The notes under the pieces were generated by a model, which ran no database searches, was not told the origin of the DNA, and was given only the letters and a program-made list of their open reading frames with translations. From Syntrophales bacterium (lineage in GTDB: Bacteria; Desulfobacterota; Syntrophia; Syntrophales; UBA8958), in the NCBI GenBank assembly GCA_026416455.1, contig JAOAFE010000012.1:1-59921 (forward strand): DNA of 59,921 nucleotides. The letters are read 5' to 3'. A program made the translations under genes and the position numbers. Of this stretch, positions 43,431-51,890 are shown in pieces. The number at the start of each line of letters is the position of its first letter. Within the stretch, counting starts at the first letter, position 1.

Positions 43431-44738
43431 TTATAATTTCAGATGCAAGAGAGGGAGCCCTATGTGCTTGCGTTTTGTCTCTCCCGGCAGGGTTGTGGTT
43501 TCCCGGTAGGTGGGTTCTCCCCGTTTTCCCTTCCCCCTTTCTTCAATGAGATGAGAAGAAGCGAGATGCAAGGTGTGTTTCCCATACTTGCCATTGATCT
43601 CGTCTACAGCATGGTAGAGGAGACGAGTTTTTTCTGCTCGAATGGGATCTTCGAAGAGGGAGTACGACACCTGCTCTTCCGGTTTGAGATGGATGAGAAT
43701 GACACCCGTTGCCCGGTAAGTATTGTGGGGTCGGTAGAGATAGTTGAATTGCTCCCGCAAAAAAGGAGAAATCTCCAGAGGGTAGCTGGAGGGACGATTG
43801 AGCTTCGTTTCCGCTGCCTGGATTTCGAAATTTTGTTGTTTGAGAAAAGATACGAGTCCTCCTGCCGCCAGGTCATATCGACGGGCTTTGATGCACGCGG
43901 ATTCCAGGTTTCTTAAAAGGTGGGCATAAAGGTAGTCGGGGTCATTGGTAGGAGGAGAGAAGGTTTTCGTTTTGCTGATGGAGGCGTAAGTTTCCTTTTC
44001 TCCATCCACAACGGGGAGGACCGATTCTCCTCTCAATTCGCGCCAGATTTCTACTCCCGGTTTGGTAAGTCTTTTTCGGACAACGTGTTCGGGCAGGCGG
44101 GCGAATTCGAGAGCCGTTAGGACTCCCAGTTTGTGTAGGTAGGCGGAGGTGGCAGGCCCAATGCCCCAAATCTTCTCCACGGGCAGATCCTTAAGGAAAT
44201 AGGCAATTTCACGCCCAGGAATAAAGGTGACGCCTCCCGGCTTACGGTATTTGGAGGCAACCTTGGCGAGGACCTTGGAGAGGCTCAACCCTACAGAAAC
44301 GCTGATCCCCACCTCTTTCAGGATTTTCTCCCGGATGGCAAGAGCGATCTCCTCGTAAGACATATTTAGCGCCCGCCTCATTCCCGTTATATCGGCAAAG
44401 GCCTCGTCGATGGAGTATTCCTCAACCTGAGGAGTGAAGTGGCGAAGGACGGAGAACATGCGACGGGAGAAGAGGGAATAGGTTTCATAGTCCGAGGGCA
44501 GAACAATAAGGTTAGGACAGCGCCTTTTTGCCTCTTGGATGGGAATTCCCCGCTCAACACCGTAAGCCTTGGCGGCATAACTGGCACAGGCGATGATGCC
44601 CCTCTCCGCTCCCGTGACAATAGGCTTCCCTTTCAGCTCGGGGTGAATCGCCTCTTCGCAGGAGGCAAAGAAGGCATCGGCGTCGATGTGTACAATGGCC
44701 CGAGGCCAAGAATGAAGACTGAAGATAAGGTCTTGCAT
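43431..44738 (-). CDS. dinB: DNA polymerase IV / Y-family polymerase
   Basis: The 435-residue polymerase copies damaged DNA. The palm domain has HIDADAFFASCEE (catalytic Asp), YSIDEAFADI with the second acidic pair, and SVGLSLSKVLAKVASKYRKP. The helix-hairpin-helix (WGIGPATSAYLHKLGV) and a little-finger domain follow. The C-terminal 60 residues are basic, with no obvious beta-clamp motif of the DinB type. GGAGGG precedes ATG 44738. A LexA-type box lies in its promoter. Confidence 0.9.
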   Translation of the reverse strand: MQDLIFSLHSWPRAIVHIDADAFFASCEEAIHPELKGKPIVTGAERGIIACASYAAKAYGVERGIPIQEAKRRCPNLIVLPSDYETYSLFSRRMFSVLRHFTPQVEEYSIDEAFADITGMRRALNMSYEEIALAIREKILKEVGISVSVGLSLSKVLAKVASKYRKPGGVTFIPGREIAYFLKDLPVEKIWGIGPATSAYLHKLGVLTALEFARLPEHVVRKRLTKPGVEIWRELRGESVLPVVDGEKETYASISKTKTFSPPTNDPDYLYAHLLRNLESACIKARRYDLAAGGLVSFLKQQNFEIQAAETKLNRPSSYPLEISPFLREQFNYLYRPHNTYRATGVILIHLKPEEQVSYSLFEDPIRAEKTRLLYHAVDEINGKYGKHTLHLASSHLIEERGKGKRGEPTYRETTTLPGETKRKHIGLPLLHLKL

Positions 44739-44773
44739 CGAAGAATCCCTCCCTTCCGGAGGACGAATTCTAT

Positions 44774-44789
44774 TAGAACATATGTTCTA
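44774..44789 (-). promoter_or_regulatory. LexA (SOS) box in the Pol IV promoter
   Basis: TAGAACATATGTTCTA is a perfect 16-base palindrome with the GAAC-N4-GTTC core used by LexA in Gram-positive bacteria and in many other phyla. On the minus strand TTGACA (44796-44791) lies one base upstream, so the box fills the spacer between the -35 and -10 regions. Repression by LexA and induction by DNA damage are expected. Confidence 0.8.
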
Positions 44790-44873
44790 TTGTCAAGAAG
44801 AATAATTGGTGCTTGAAGGGTGACAGGCGAAGGTGTACAGTTTCGCGGGAGAAGGTGGTGGAGGGTACTGGGA

Positions 44874-45317
44874 ATGAAGTATTCTGAGGCTAAATTGGGT
44901 AGAATTTTTGTCATTCGTCTGGAAGATGGTGAGGTATTGCACGAGGCGGTAGAATCTTTTGCCCGCAGGGAGGGTATTCGTTCTGCCGCCCTCATCGTGG
45001 TGGGCGGGGCGGATGAAGGCAGTCGTCTCGTCGTGGGTCCGCAAGAGGGTAGGGCAAGGCCCGTTGTGCCCATGACGCGCGAGCTATGTAACGTCTATGA
45101 GGTAACTGGTGTAGGAACCATCTTTCCGGATGAAGAAGGTCATCCCGTGCTCCATATGCACGTCTCTTGTGGCCGAAGAGGGGAAACTACCACCGGTTGC
45201 GTTCGAACAGGGGTAAAGGTCTGGGAGGTGATGGAAATTATACTTTGGGAGCTCATGGATTGTAAGGCCACCAGACGATTGGACGAAAAGACGGGTTTCA
45301 AGTTGCTCGTCCCGTAG
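44874..45317 (+). CDS. PPC/DUF296 domain protein
   Basis: The 147-residue protein is a single PPC (plants and prokaryotes conserved) domain. It has RIFVIRLEDGEVLHEAVESFARREGIRSA, a GGADEGSRL segment and the metal-binding-like histidines in HPVLHMHVSCGR. Prokaryotic members form trimers and their function is poorly defined. ATG 44874 follows a GGAGGG; a frame to 44820 exists. The CobO gene begins nine bases after the stop. Confidence 0.75.
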   Translation: MKYSEAKLGRIFVIRLEDGEVLHEAVESFARREGIRSAALIVVGGADEGSRLVVGPQEGRARPVVPMTRELCNVYEVTGVGTIFPDEEGHPVLHMHVSCGRRGETTTGCVRTGVKVWEVMEIILWELMDCKATRRLDEKTGFKLLVP

Positions 45318-45326
45318 GCAAAAGTC

Positions 45327-45854
45327 ATGGCACATAAGAGAGGTATCGTTTACGTTATCACCGGTGACGGCAAAGGAAAGACGACGGCAGCTTTGGGACT
45401 TGCCCTCCGAGCCATTGGTCATGGACAGAAGGTCTATTTTGCCCAGTTTATGAAAGGACGAGAGTATGGGGAGGTAAAGGCAGCCAGGGAATTTATACCT
45501 TCCCTAGTGATCGCACAATTCGGGAGAGACGAGTTTGTAAAAAAGGGAGATGCCGATCCCATAGATATTAGGTTGGCCCAAAAAGGTTGGCATGTTGTTC
45601 GCCAGGCCATAGATACTGGCCAGTACGATCTTGTCGTCCTGGATGAAATCAATGTGGCGGTTGACTTTGGCCTGATCCCTTTGGAGTGGGTTCTCGATTT
45701 AATCAAGTCCAAGCCTGAAGGACTGGATTTGGTACTGACCGGACGAAACGCTCCGCCGGAGGTAATTGCCTTGGCTGATACGGTCAGCGAGGTGAAGGAG
45801 ATTAAACATCATTTTCGCCAAGGCATCAAGGGCCGGGCGGGTATGGAGTTCTGA
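45327..45854 (+). CDS. cobO: Cob(I)alamin adenosyltransferase (CobO/BtuR type)
   Basis: The 175-residue enzyme attaches adenosyl to corrinoids. The P-loop GDGKGKTTAALGLALRAIGHG is at residues 13-33, followed by FAQFMKGREYGE, YDLVVLDEINVAVDFGL and a C-terminal EIKHHFRQGIKGRAGMEF. These match CobA/CobO. It fits the presence of a B12-binding radical SAM protein in the window. The gene follows the PPC-domain gene and probably shares its transcript. Confidence 0.92.
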   Translation: MAHKRGIVYVITGDGKGKTTAALGLALRAIGHGQKVYFAQFMKGREYGEVKAAREFIPSLVIAQFGRDEFVKKGDADPIDIRLAQKGWHVVRQAIDTGQYDLVVLDEINVAVDFGLIPLEWVLDLIKSKPEGLDLVLTGRNAPPEVIALADTVSEVKEIKHHFRQGIKGRAGMEF

Positions 45855-45886
45855 TTGCGATATTTATCCCCGGATGAAAGGTATTT

Positions 45887-45930
45887 CTTCAGTCCCAGTC
45901 GGCCATAACCTAATCGGTTGACTGAAGTCT
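45887..45930. terminator. Possible bidirectional terminator between convergent genes
   Basis: CTTCAGTC (45887-45894) is complementary to GACTGAAG (45920-45927) across a 25-base loop, followed on the plus strand by TCTTTTATTCTT. The right arm overlaps the 3' end of the minus-strand gene. The large loop weakens the call. Confidence 0.35.
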
Positions 45931-46659
45931 TTTATTCTTAATGGCCCATGATATCTGACGACAGATGCCCCGAATGATCTTGACATCCCGGGCAAGTAGC
46001 CCCGTTCGGGAGAAAAAGCGGCGCAGGTGATACATAAAATAATCAGGATTCTGAGGATTTAGAAACCCTATTTCTGTAAGCACCTCCTTCAGGTTTGCAT
46101 ACATGCCTTCGATTTCAGCCGAAGTGGCCAGTTTCGGAACGAAACCTTCCGTCGGCTGACAGCTTGCCATGAATACCTCATAGCAGACGATCATAACTGC
46201 ATGGGATAGATTCAAGGATTTGAACTCTCCTGCTGTGGGTATCGTTACTATTTCATGGCAAAGCCTCAAATCTTCGTTGGTCAGCCCACGATCTTCTGCA
46301 CCGAAGAGAAGGGCAACTTTATTTTCTTTGGCTAGATGAACAATTTTTCTCGCTACATCTCTAAGAGCACCAGTGGGCCCTCTTTGAGAACCGGTTCGGG
46401 CTGTTGTACCTACTATGAATTGGAAATCGGATAAGGCTTCTTTTAAACTATTTGCGAAGGTGGCCTGTTCTATTATATCTTGGGCGAAATGGGTGGCCAT
46501 CATATACATTTCTTCGGGCACAAATGGGCCCCCTTCTGACACTATTAAATGTGTGAACCCCATATTTTTCATGGCCCGGGCAGTAGAACCAACGTTTCCG
46601 GCATATTTTGGCCTATGGAGGACAACAGCAATCTGATGGGTAACTTTTTTCTCATCCAT
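45910..46659 (-). CDS. RNA methyltransferase, TrmJ/SpoU family
   Basis: The 249-residue SPOUT enzyme has VVLHRPKYAGNVGSTARAMKNMG, LFGAEDRGLTNEDLRLC and FKSLNLSHAVMIVCYE, the three SPOUT motifs that build the SAM-binding knot. The N-terminal start and the C-terminal helical tail match TrmJ, which 2'-O-methylates position 32 of tRNA. GAGGTG precedes the start. Other SpoU members cannot be excluded. Confidence 0.85.
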   Translation of the reverse strand: MDEKKVTHQIAVVLHRPKYAGNVGSTARAMKNMGFTHLIVSEGGPFVPEEMYMMATHFAQDIIEQATFANSLKEALSDFQFIVGTTARTGSQRGPTGALRDVARKIVHLAKENKVALLFGAEDRGLTNEDLRLCHEIVTIPTAGEFKSLNLSHAVMIVCYEVFMASCQPTEGFVPKLATSAEIEGMYANLKEVLTEIGFLNPQNPDYFMYHLRRFFSRTGLLARDVKIIRGICRQISWAIKNKRLQSTD

Positions 46660-46735
46660 GTTTCACCTCTTTTAATAACGCTAAGGGGAAGAAAACTATC
46701 TTCCATCTGTTCAGGCGATTTGTTATGATAATACC

Positions 46736-47464
46736 ATGATTGAAAGTACGGTGCCTGTAAAAGTTAAAGTTAAGAGGAGCAGGAAACCGAGGCGTTGCCT
46801 TGCTTGTGGGGTCGAAATAACGAAGGGACAAAAAAAGTATTGCACGCCTGATTGTCGGCAAAAGCTGAAATTAAAATTAGAGGCCCGGGTCGGCCTGGTT
46901 CAAGCACTCAACGTTCGTTACGCCACCTTCTATTTCTCCGATAAAATGATAATGATGGACTTGTTACTCTACGGAACGGCTGAGATCTTCAGCTTTTTGT
47001 ATCCCCGAACACCCGGGAAAAAGCCGGCCGATGATTTCAGTGCCATGGCCAATCTCTTGGGCAATATTTGGTGGGCCGAAAAGAGGAGAACGAACAAACG
47101 CCATTTGGCAGCGGTAAAGGTGTTGAGCCTGGCCGAGAGGAATATTAACGGACTGGCGGACGTAAAGCCTTCTCTCATCACTATCTACTCCATAAACAGA
47201 AAATATCTAAAGCAACTGCAGATCGATAAAAGAGATCTCCTCTCTCCTGAGCTGATGAATATAATAAAAAACGCCTATCGAAGGCTAGCCAAGATTTATC
47301 ACCCCGATGTGGGAGGAGATGCTGATGCATTTCGAAAACTCCAGGAAGCTTATGAGGGCATGATGACTTGGAGTGTAAACCCTCGTTTCCAAAGGCGACG
47401 AGGTTTCCCTGATAAGTGGCTATACGATGGGGAAAAAAGAAGGTGGCTGCAACCCTTAGGATAA
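46736..47464 (+). CDS. J-domain protein with N-terminal zinc finger
   Basis: The 242-residue protein carries a small CxxC zinc finger (CLACGVEITKGQKKYC...DCRQ, residues 21-41), a middle region with no family match, and a C-terminal J domain near residues 178-215. The J domain shows AYRRLAKIYHPDVGGDADAFRKLQEAYEG with an intact HPD. J domains stimulate Hsp70 ATPase, so this may deliver a specific client to DnaK. The start lacks a clear ribosome site. It is divergent from the TrmJ-like gene and followed by elbB after 14 bases. Confidence 0.7.
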   Translation: MIESTVPVKVKVKRSRKPRRCLACGVEITKGQKKYCTPDCRQKLKLKLEARVGLVQALNVRYATFYFSDKMIMMDLLLYGTAEIFSFLYPRTPGKKPADDFSAMANLLGNIWWAEKRRTNKRHLAAVKVLSLAERNINGLADVKPSLITIYSINRKYLKQLQIDKRDLLSPELMNIIKNAYRRLAKIYHPDVGGDADAFRKLQEAYEGMMTWSVNPRFQRRRGFPDKWLYDGEKRRWLQPLG

Positions 47465-47478
47465 GGAGGTAATAAGAT

Positions 47479-48135
47479 ATGAAAGTAGGAGTGGTTTTAT
47501 CTGGATGTGGTGTTTACGATGGGGCTGAGATCCACGAAGCTACGCTGGTTCTTTATTTTCTCGATCGGGCGGGGGCGAATATCATATGCATGGCCCCGGA
47601 TATGGAGCAGATGCACGTAGTGGATCATCGTACGGGTAACCCCACAGGGGAGAAGCGCAGTGTACTTGTAGAGGCGGCACGTATTGCGCGCGGCGAAATA
47701 AGAGACATGGCTTCGGTGACAGCGGGTGATATAGATGCCCTTATCTTTCCCGGCGGTTACGGTGCAGCGAAAAACTTGTGTGACTTTGCCGTAAAAGGTG
47801 TGAACTGCAGCGTGAAGCCGGAAGTTGAAAGATTAATAAAAGAGATGCATGCGGCCGGTAAGCCCCAAGGATTCATCTGTATCGCGCCTGTTTTGGCGGC
47901 CAAAGTATTGGGATCTTATGGTCCGCGATTAACGATCGGAAATGATGAGGCTACAGCCCAAGCGATAATGGCTATGGGGGCGGCGCACCTTACGGCGGCG
48001 GTCGATGAGATAGTTGTCTGCAACAAAAATAAAATAGTTACCACGCCGGCTTACATGTTGGGACCCACTATTTCTCATGTAGCCAAAGGAATTGAAAAGC
48101 TCGTGGCAGAAATTTTGCGACTGGCCCAAGGGTGA
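47479..48135 (+). CDS. elbB: ElbB-like DJ-1/PfpI family glyoxalase
   Basis: The 218-residue protein matches ElbB with VGVVLSGCGVYDGAEIHEATLVLYFLDRAGA, IICMAPDMEQMHVVDH, NVLVEAARIARG-like KRSVLVEAARIARGEI and PGGYGAAKNLCDFA. The FICIAPVLAAK strand carries the nucleophile cysteine. E. coli ElbB has glyoxalase III activity and is linked to isoprenoid synthesis. AAGGAGG lies upstream. The aspartate oxidase gene follows after 15 bases. Confidence 0.9.
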   Translation: MKVGVVLSGCGVYDGAEIHEATLVLYFLDRAGANIICMAPDMEQMHVVDHRTGNPTGEKRSVLVEAARIARGEIRDMASVTAGDIDALIFPGGYGAAKNLCDFAVKGVNCSVKPEVERLIKEMHAAGKPQGFICIAPVLAAKVLGSYGPRLTIGNDEATAQAIMAMGAAHLTAAVDEIVVCNKNKIVTTPAYMLGPTISHVAKGIEKLVAEILRLAQG

Positions 48136-48150
48136 CGGGAAAATCGGCCC

Positions 48151-49770
48151 ATGGAGGTAAAAACCGATTTTCTTGTTATTGGCAGTGGTGTAGCAGGCCT
48201 TACTTTTGCCATTAAGGCAGCTTCCGTTGGTACCGTTGCGGTGGTAACCAAGAAGGAAGCGTGGGAATCAAATACGAATTACGCTCAAGGTGGTATTGCC
48301 GCCGTTGTAGATCCCTCTGATACCTTCGAGTATCATATACAAGATACGATTGTAGCGGGAGCGGGTCTTTGTCGAGAGGAGGTAGTCGAATTTGTAATTC
48401 GAGAGGGTCCGGAAAGGATTAGAGAGCTTGTTGAATGGGGTGTGACGTTTACCAAATCAGATCAGGAAGAAGGGGAATTTTTTGACCTCGGTCAGGAAGG
48501 AGGGCACTCCCGCCGCCGGGTGCTACATGCCACTGATTTTACAGGAAGAGAAATAGAGCGGGCTTTGCTCGAAAAGGCCCGGTCTCTTCCGTCGGTGGAA
48601 ATCTACGAGCATTTCTTTGCCATTGACCTCATTATGAAGTCAAAGGTATTGGGTCGGCGGGGAGCCAATACCGATCGTTGCCTCGGGGCGTATGTCTTCG
48701 ATGTTGCACGCAATGTGGTGCACACGTTTCTCGCCAGGTTTGTGATTTTGGCCACTGGGGGGGCGGGGAAAGTATACACGGTAACGACTAATCCCGATGT
48801 TGCGACTGGCGATGGTATAGCCATGGCCTATCGGGCCGGGGCCAGGATTGCAAACATGGAATTTATCCAATTTCACCCAACCTGTCTCTATCATCCCGAG
48901 GTAAAATCTTTTCTCATCAGCGAGGCGGTGAGAGGCGAAGGCGGTGTTCTGCGATTAAAAAACGGAGAACCGTTCATGGAGAGGTATCATCCCTTAAAGG
49001 ACTTGGCGCCTCGTGATATTGTAGCCAGGGCCATAGACAATGAGCTCAAAAGGACTGGGGATGATTGTGTCTACCTCGATATCAGCCATCGCGACAGAGA
49101 CTTTATCAAAAGTCGTTTTCCTAACATCTATGAACAATGCCTGCGCTTGGGTATTGATATTACCGTTGACCCCATTCCTGTAGTACCGGCGGCGCACTAC
49201 ATCTGCGGAGGTGTTATGGTCGATGAACACGGCATGACGAATATACCGGGTTTGTTTGCATGTGGAGAGGTTTCTTGTACAGGGTTCCACGGAGCAAACC
49301 GCTTAGCCAGCAATTCTCTTTTGGAAGGAGTCGTATTTGCCCATCGAGTTTTTATCAAGGCTAAGGAATTGCTCTCCGAAACGTCCGATGAGGAGCTTAC
49401 CATACCCGCTTGGGATACAAAAGGAGCGACAGAGAGCGACGAGTCAATCGTCGTGTCCCACAACTGGGAAGAGATTAGAAGGTGCATGTCGAATTACGTA
49501 GGAATCGTGCGCTCCAACAAGAGACTCGCCCGGGCCGAAAGACGCATCGATCTCATTAGCCGAGAAATAGATGAATACTATTGGGATTTCATTATTACTC
49601 GTGATCTTTTAGAGCTGAGGAACATTGCCGTCGTGGCCCGTCTCATCATTCTTTGTGCCAGGATGAGAAAGGAAAGCCGGGGCCTCCACTACAATATTGA
49701 CTATCCTGAGAGGGATGACCAAAACTGGCTCCACGATACGGTATTGGACCGCTATTCAACGGGCTTCTAA
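48151..49770 (+). CDS. nadB: L-aspartate oxidase
   Basis: The 539-residue FAD enzyme makes iminoaspartate for NAD synthesis. It has FAD-binding GSGVAGLTFAIKAA, TNYAQGGIAAVVDPSDTFEYHIQDT, ATGGAGKVYTVTTNPDVATGDGIAMAYRAG and EFIQFHPTCLYHP. Catalytic-site segments are LISEAVRGEGG and HYICGGVMVDEHGMTNIPGLFACGEVSCTGFHGANRLASNSLLE. In anaerobes fumarate is the likely electron acceptor instead of oxygen. The partner nadA is not in the window. The LysE-like gene starts five bases after the stop. Confidence 0.95.
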   Translation: MEVKTDFLVIGSGVAGLTFAIKAASVGTVAVVTKKEAWESNTNYAQGGIAAVVDPSDTFEYHIQDTIVAGAGLCREEVVEFVIREGPERIRELVEWGVTFTKSDQEEGEFFDLGQEGGHSRRRVLHATDFTGREIERALLEKARSLPSVEIYEHFFAIDLIMKSKVLGRRGANTDRCLGAYVFDVARNVVHTFLARFVILATGGAGKVYTVTTNPDVATGDGIAMAYRAGARIANMEFIQFHPTCLYHPEVKSFLISEAVRGEGGVLRLKNGEPFMERYHPLKDLAPRDIVARAIDNELKRTGDDCVYLDISHRDRDFIKSRFPNIYEQCLRLGIDITVDPIPVVPAAHYICGGVMVDEHGMTNIPGLFACGEVSCTGFHGANRLASNSLLEGVVFAHRVFIKAKELLSETSDEELTIPAWDTKGATESDESIVVSHNWEEIRRCMSNYVGIVRSNKRLARAERRIDLISREIDEYYWDFIITRDLLELRNIAVVARLIILCARMRKESRGLHYNIDYPERDDQNWLHDTVLDRYSTGF

Positions 49771-49774
49771 TTCT

Positions 49775-50428
49775 ATGTTTGTTTTAGCTACTGTGTTCTT
49801 TACATCTTTTATCGTTGCTCTTTCCGGAGCTTTGATGCCGGGCCCTTTACTGATGGTGACGGTAAGCGAAAGTCCCCGTCGGGGATTTTTGACGGGACCC
49901 CTTCTGATCATAGGTCATAGTATTTTGGAAGGGATGTTAGTAGTAGCTGTCGTTTTGGGACTATTACCCTATCTCCGAAAATTTGGCGTCTTTGAGGTGA
50001 TAGCCGTCCTAGGTGCGGTGATGCTTATCTTCATGACCTGGGAAATGATCAAGGAGCTTCCTTCTCTTACCCTTAATGGACCTGTTATGGAGAAAGAAAC
50101 CCGTTCCCTCATGCTGACGGGAGTAATGGTCAGCCTAGCTAATCCTTACTGGAGTCTTTGGTGGCTGACGGTTGGCCTTGGTTACATTGTATGGAGTATG
50201 AGTTTTGGTGTGCCAGGGGTCGTGCTCTTTTTTCTCGGTCACATTTTCGCCGATTTTCTTTGGTACTCAGGCATCTCTTTTGCCTTAGCACGGGGTAAAA
50301 GTTTCTTCTCCGATCGTTTCTACCGGGTGCTCGTTGGTATATGCGCCTTTTGTCTTGGGTGTTTTGCCCTCTTTTTTCTTTATACTGGATTATCGCGCAT
50401 CTATCGTTACTTCTTTGTCGTCACCTAG
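49775..50428 (+). CDS. LysE/RhtB family exporter-like membrane protein
   Basis: The 217-residue protein has about six membrane helices and the family opening GALMPGPLLMVTVSESPRRGFLTGPLLIIGHSILE, with the conserved Pro-Gly-Pro and Gly pattern. ANPYWSLWW in the middle also fits. Such proteins export amino acids or related small molecules. A frame to 49697 overlaps nadB without similarity, so ATG 49775 is chosen. The stop overlaps the convergent radA stop by four bases. Confidence 0.8.
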   Translation: MFVLATVFFTSFIVALSGALMPGPLLMVTVSESPRRGFLTGPLLIIGHSILEGMLVVAVVLGLLPYLRKFGVFEVIAVLGAVMLIFMTWEMIKELPSLTLNGPVMEKETRSLMLTGVMVSLANPYWSLWWLTVGLGYIVWSMSFGVPGVVLFFLGHIFADFLWYSGISFALARGKSFFSDRFYRVLVGICAFCLGCFALFFLYTGLSRIYRYFFVVT

Positions 50429-51789
50429 AAGAGGTATTCGGACAGTTCTTTGAGGGATTTGATACGAAAAGAAGTAAGGCTACCCGCCGTAGAGATGACT
50501 TTCTTCGTTCCTGCTACGGCCGGCATGATGCATCTCCTGAACCCCAGTCTCGCTGCCTCCTTCACTCTTGCCTCCCAATTGAGAGAACCCCTAATTTCGC
50601 CGGCTAGTCCTACCTCGCCGAATACTACTGTGTCGGGCGAAATGGGGCGATCCAGAAAGCTAGACACCAATGATGCACATATGCCCAGGTCCACGGCCGG
50701 CTCTGAAACCTTTACCCCACCGGCTACATTGACAAAAACGTCATGGCCACCAAGGCGCAGGCCGCACATCTTGTCAAGGACGGCAATAAGAAGGGAAACC
50801 CTATTTAGATCAACTCCTATGACCGTTCTTCGAGGGATGCCAAAGCCACTGGCGGGAACGACGAGGGATTGAATTTCGACCAAGATAGGCCTAGTCCCCT
50901 CCATGCTCGGGGTAACAACAGATCCAGGAGTTTTCTCCGGCCGGTCGGACAGGAAGTATGCAGATGGGTTCCCTACTTCCACAAGTCCCTTTTCTTTCAT
51001 TTCAAAGACGCCTATTTCGTTGGCTGGACCAAATCGGTTTTTGATGCTCCGGATGATACGAAAGGCGTGCTCAGCCTCTCCTTCAAAGTAAAGCACCGTA
51101 TCCACCATATGTTCCAGCACCTTAGGCCCTGCGATGGTCCCGTCTTTCGTCACATGTCCGATGAGGAACAGGGGAACCCCCTTTTTCTTGGCCATGAGAA
51201 TAAGCTGTTCCGCCGATTCCCTTATTTGCCCCACACTACCTGGGGCCGACGTCAAAAGGGGGCTATAGACTGTTTGAATGGAATCTATTGCAACCGCATC
51301 GGGGTTTACTTTTTCTATCTCGCTCATGATGGCATCTAAGGCAATTTCGACTAGAATATACAGGTTGCCTGTAATTGCCCCAATCCGTTCTCCTCGTAAC
51401 CTGATTTGCTTTGCCGATTCCTCGCCCGTGACATAGAGTACTTTTTTCCCCTGCTGGCTAAGGTGGCAAAAGAGCTGTAACAAAAGGGTGGATTTTCCAA
51501 TACCCGGATCTCCTCCAATCAAAATGGCCGCGCCCGGGACAATACCTCCCCCCAGAACTCGGTCTATTTCATTGATATTTGTCGGCCAACGATCTTTTTC
51601 ATCTTTGGGAATATCTGTTATGGGTACCGGTTTCCCCTGAAATTTCATTCCTCGGCTGGATGACGGAATGGGGGATTCTTCCTCGGAAAAGCAGTTCCAT
51701 TCTCCACAGGCGGGACATCGGCCCAGCCATTTGAGGGAATGGTATCCACAATTCGTACAGAGAAAAGACGTTTTGCCCTTCTTTTCCAT
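50425..51789 (-). CDS. radA: DNA repair protein RadA (Sms)
   Basis: The 454-residue protein helps branch migration during recombination. It has an N-terminal zinc finger CTNCGYHSLKWLGRCPAC, Walker A GGDPGIGKSTLLLQ, the RadA-specific SIKNRFGPANEIGVFEM and a C-terminal Lon-like domain with DVFVNVAGGVKVSEPAVDLGICASLVSS. All motifs are intact and the length is normal. Confidence 0.95.
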   Translation of the reverse strand: MEKKGKTSFLCTNCGYHSLKWLGRCPACGEWNCFSEEESPIPSSSRGMKFQGKPVPITDIPKDEKDRWPTNINEIDRVLGGGIVPGAAILIGGDPGIGKSTLLLQLFCHLSQQGKKVLYVTGEESAKQIRLRGERIGAITGNLYILVEIALDAIMSEIEKVNPDAVAIDSIQTVYSPLLTSAPGSVGQIRESAEQLILMAKKKGVPLFLIGHVTKDGTIAGPKVLEHMVDTVLYFEGEAEHAFRIIRSIKNRFGPANEIGVFEMKEKGLVEVGNPSAYFLSDRPEKTPGSVVTPSMEGTRPILVEIQSLVVPASGFGIPRRTVIGVDLNRVSLLIAVLDKMCGLRLGGHDVFVNVAGGVKVSEPAVDLGICASLVSSFLDRPISPDTVVFGEVGLAGEIRGSLNWEARVKEAARLGFRRCIMPAVAGTKKVISTAGSLTSFRIKSLKELSEYLF

Positions 51790-51890
51790 ATTCTTACACT
51801 TCTTTGATCGTTTTTACCTAAAAAAACTTGTATCGAAAAGAGAAGATTTGGTAAACAGAAAAAGTTTTTTCAGAATGGAGGGTGTAAAGT

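Noticed and set aside
43443-43916. Plus-strand 157-residue frame inside the Pol IV gene
   Set aside because: It is antisense to conserved polymerase sequence and has no recognisable domain or ribosome site.
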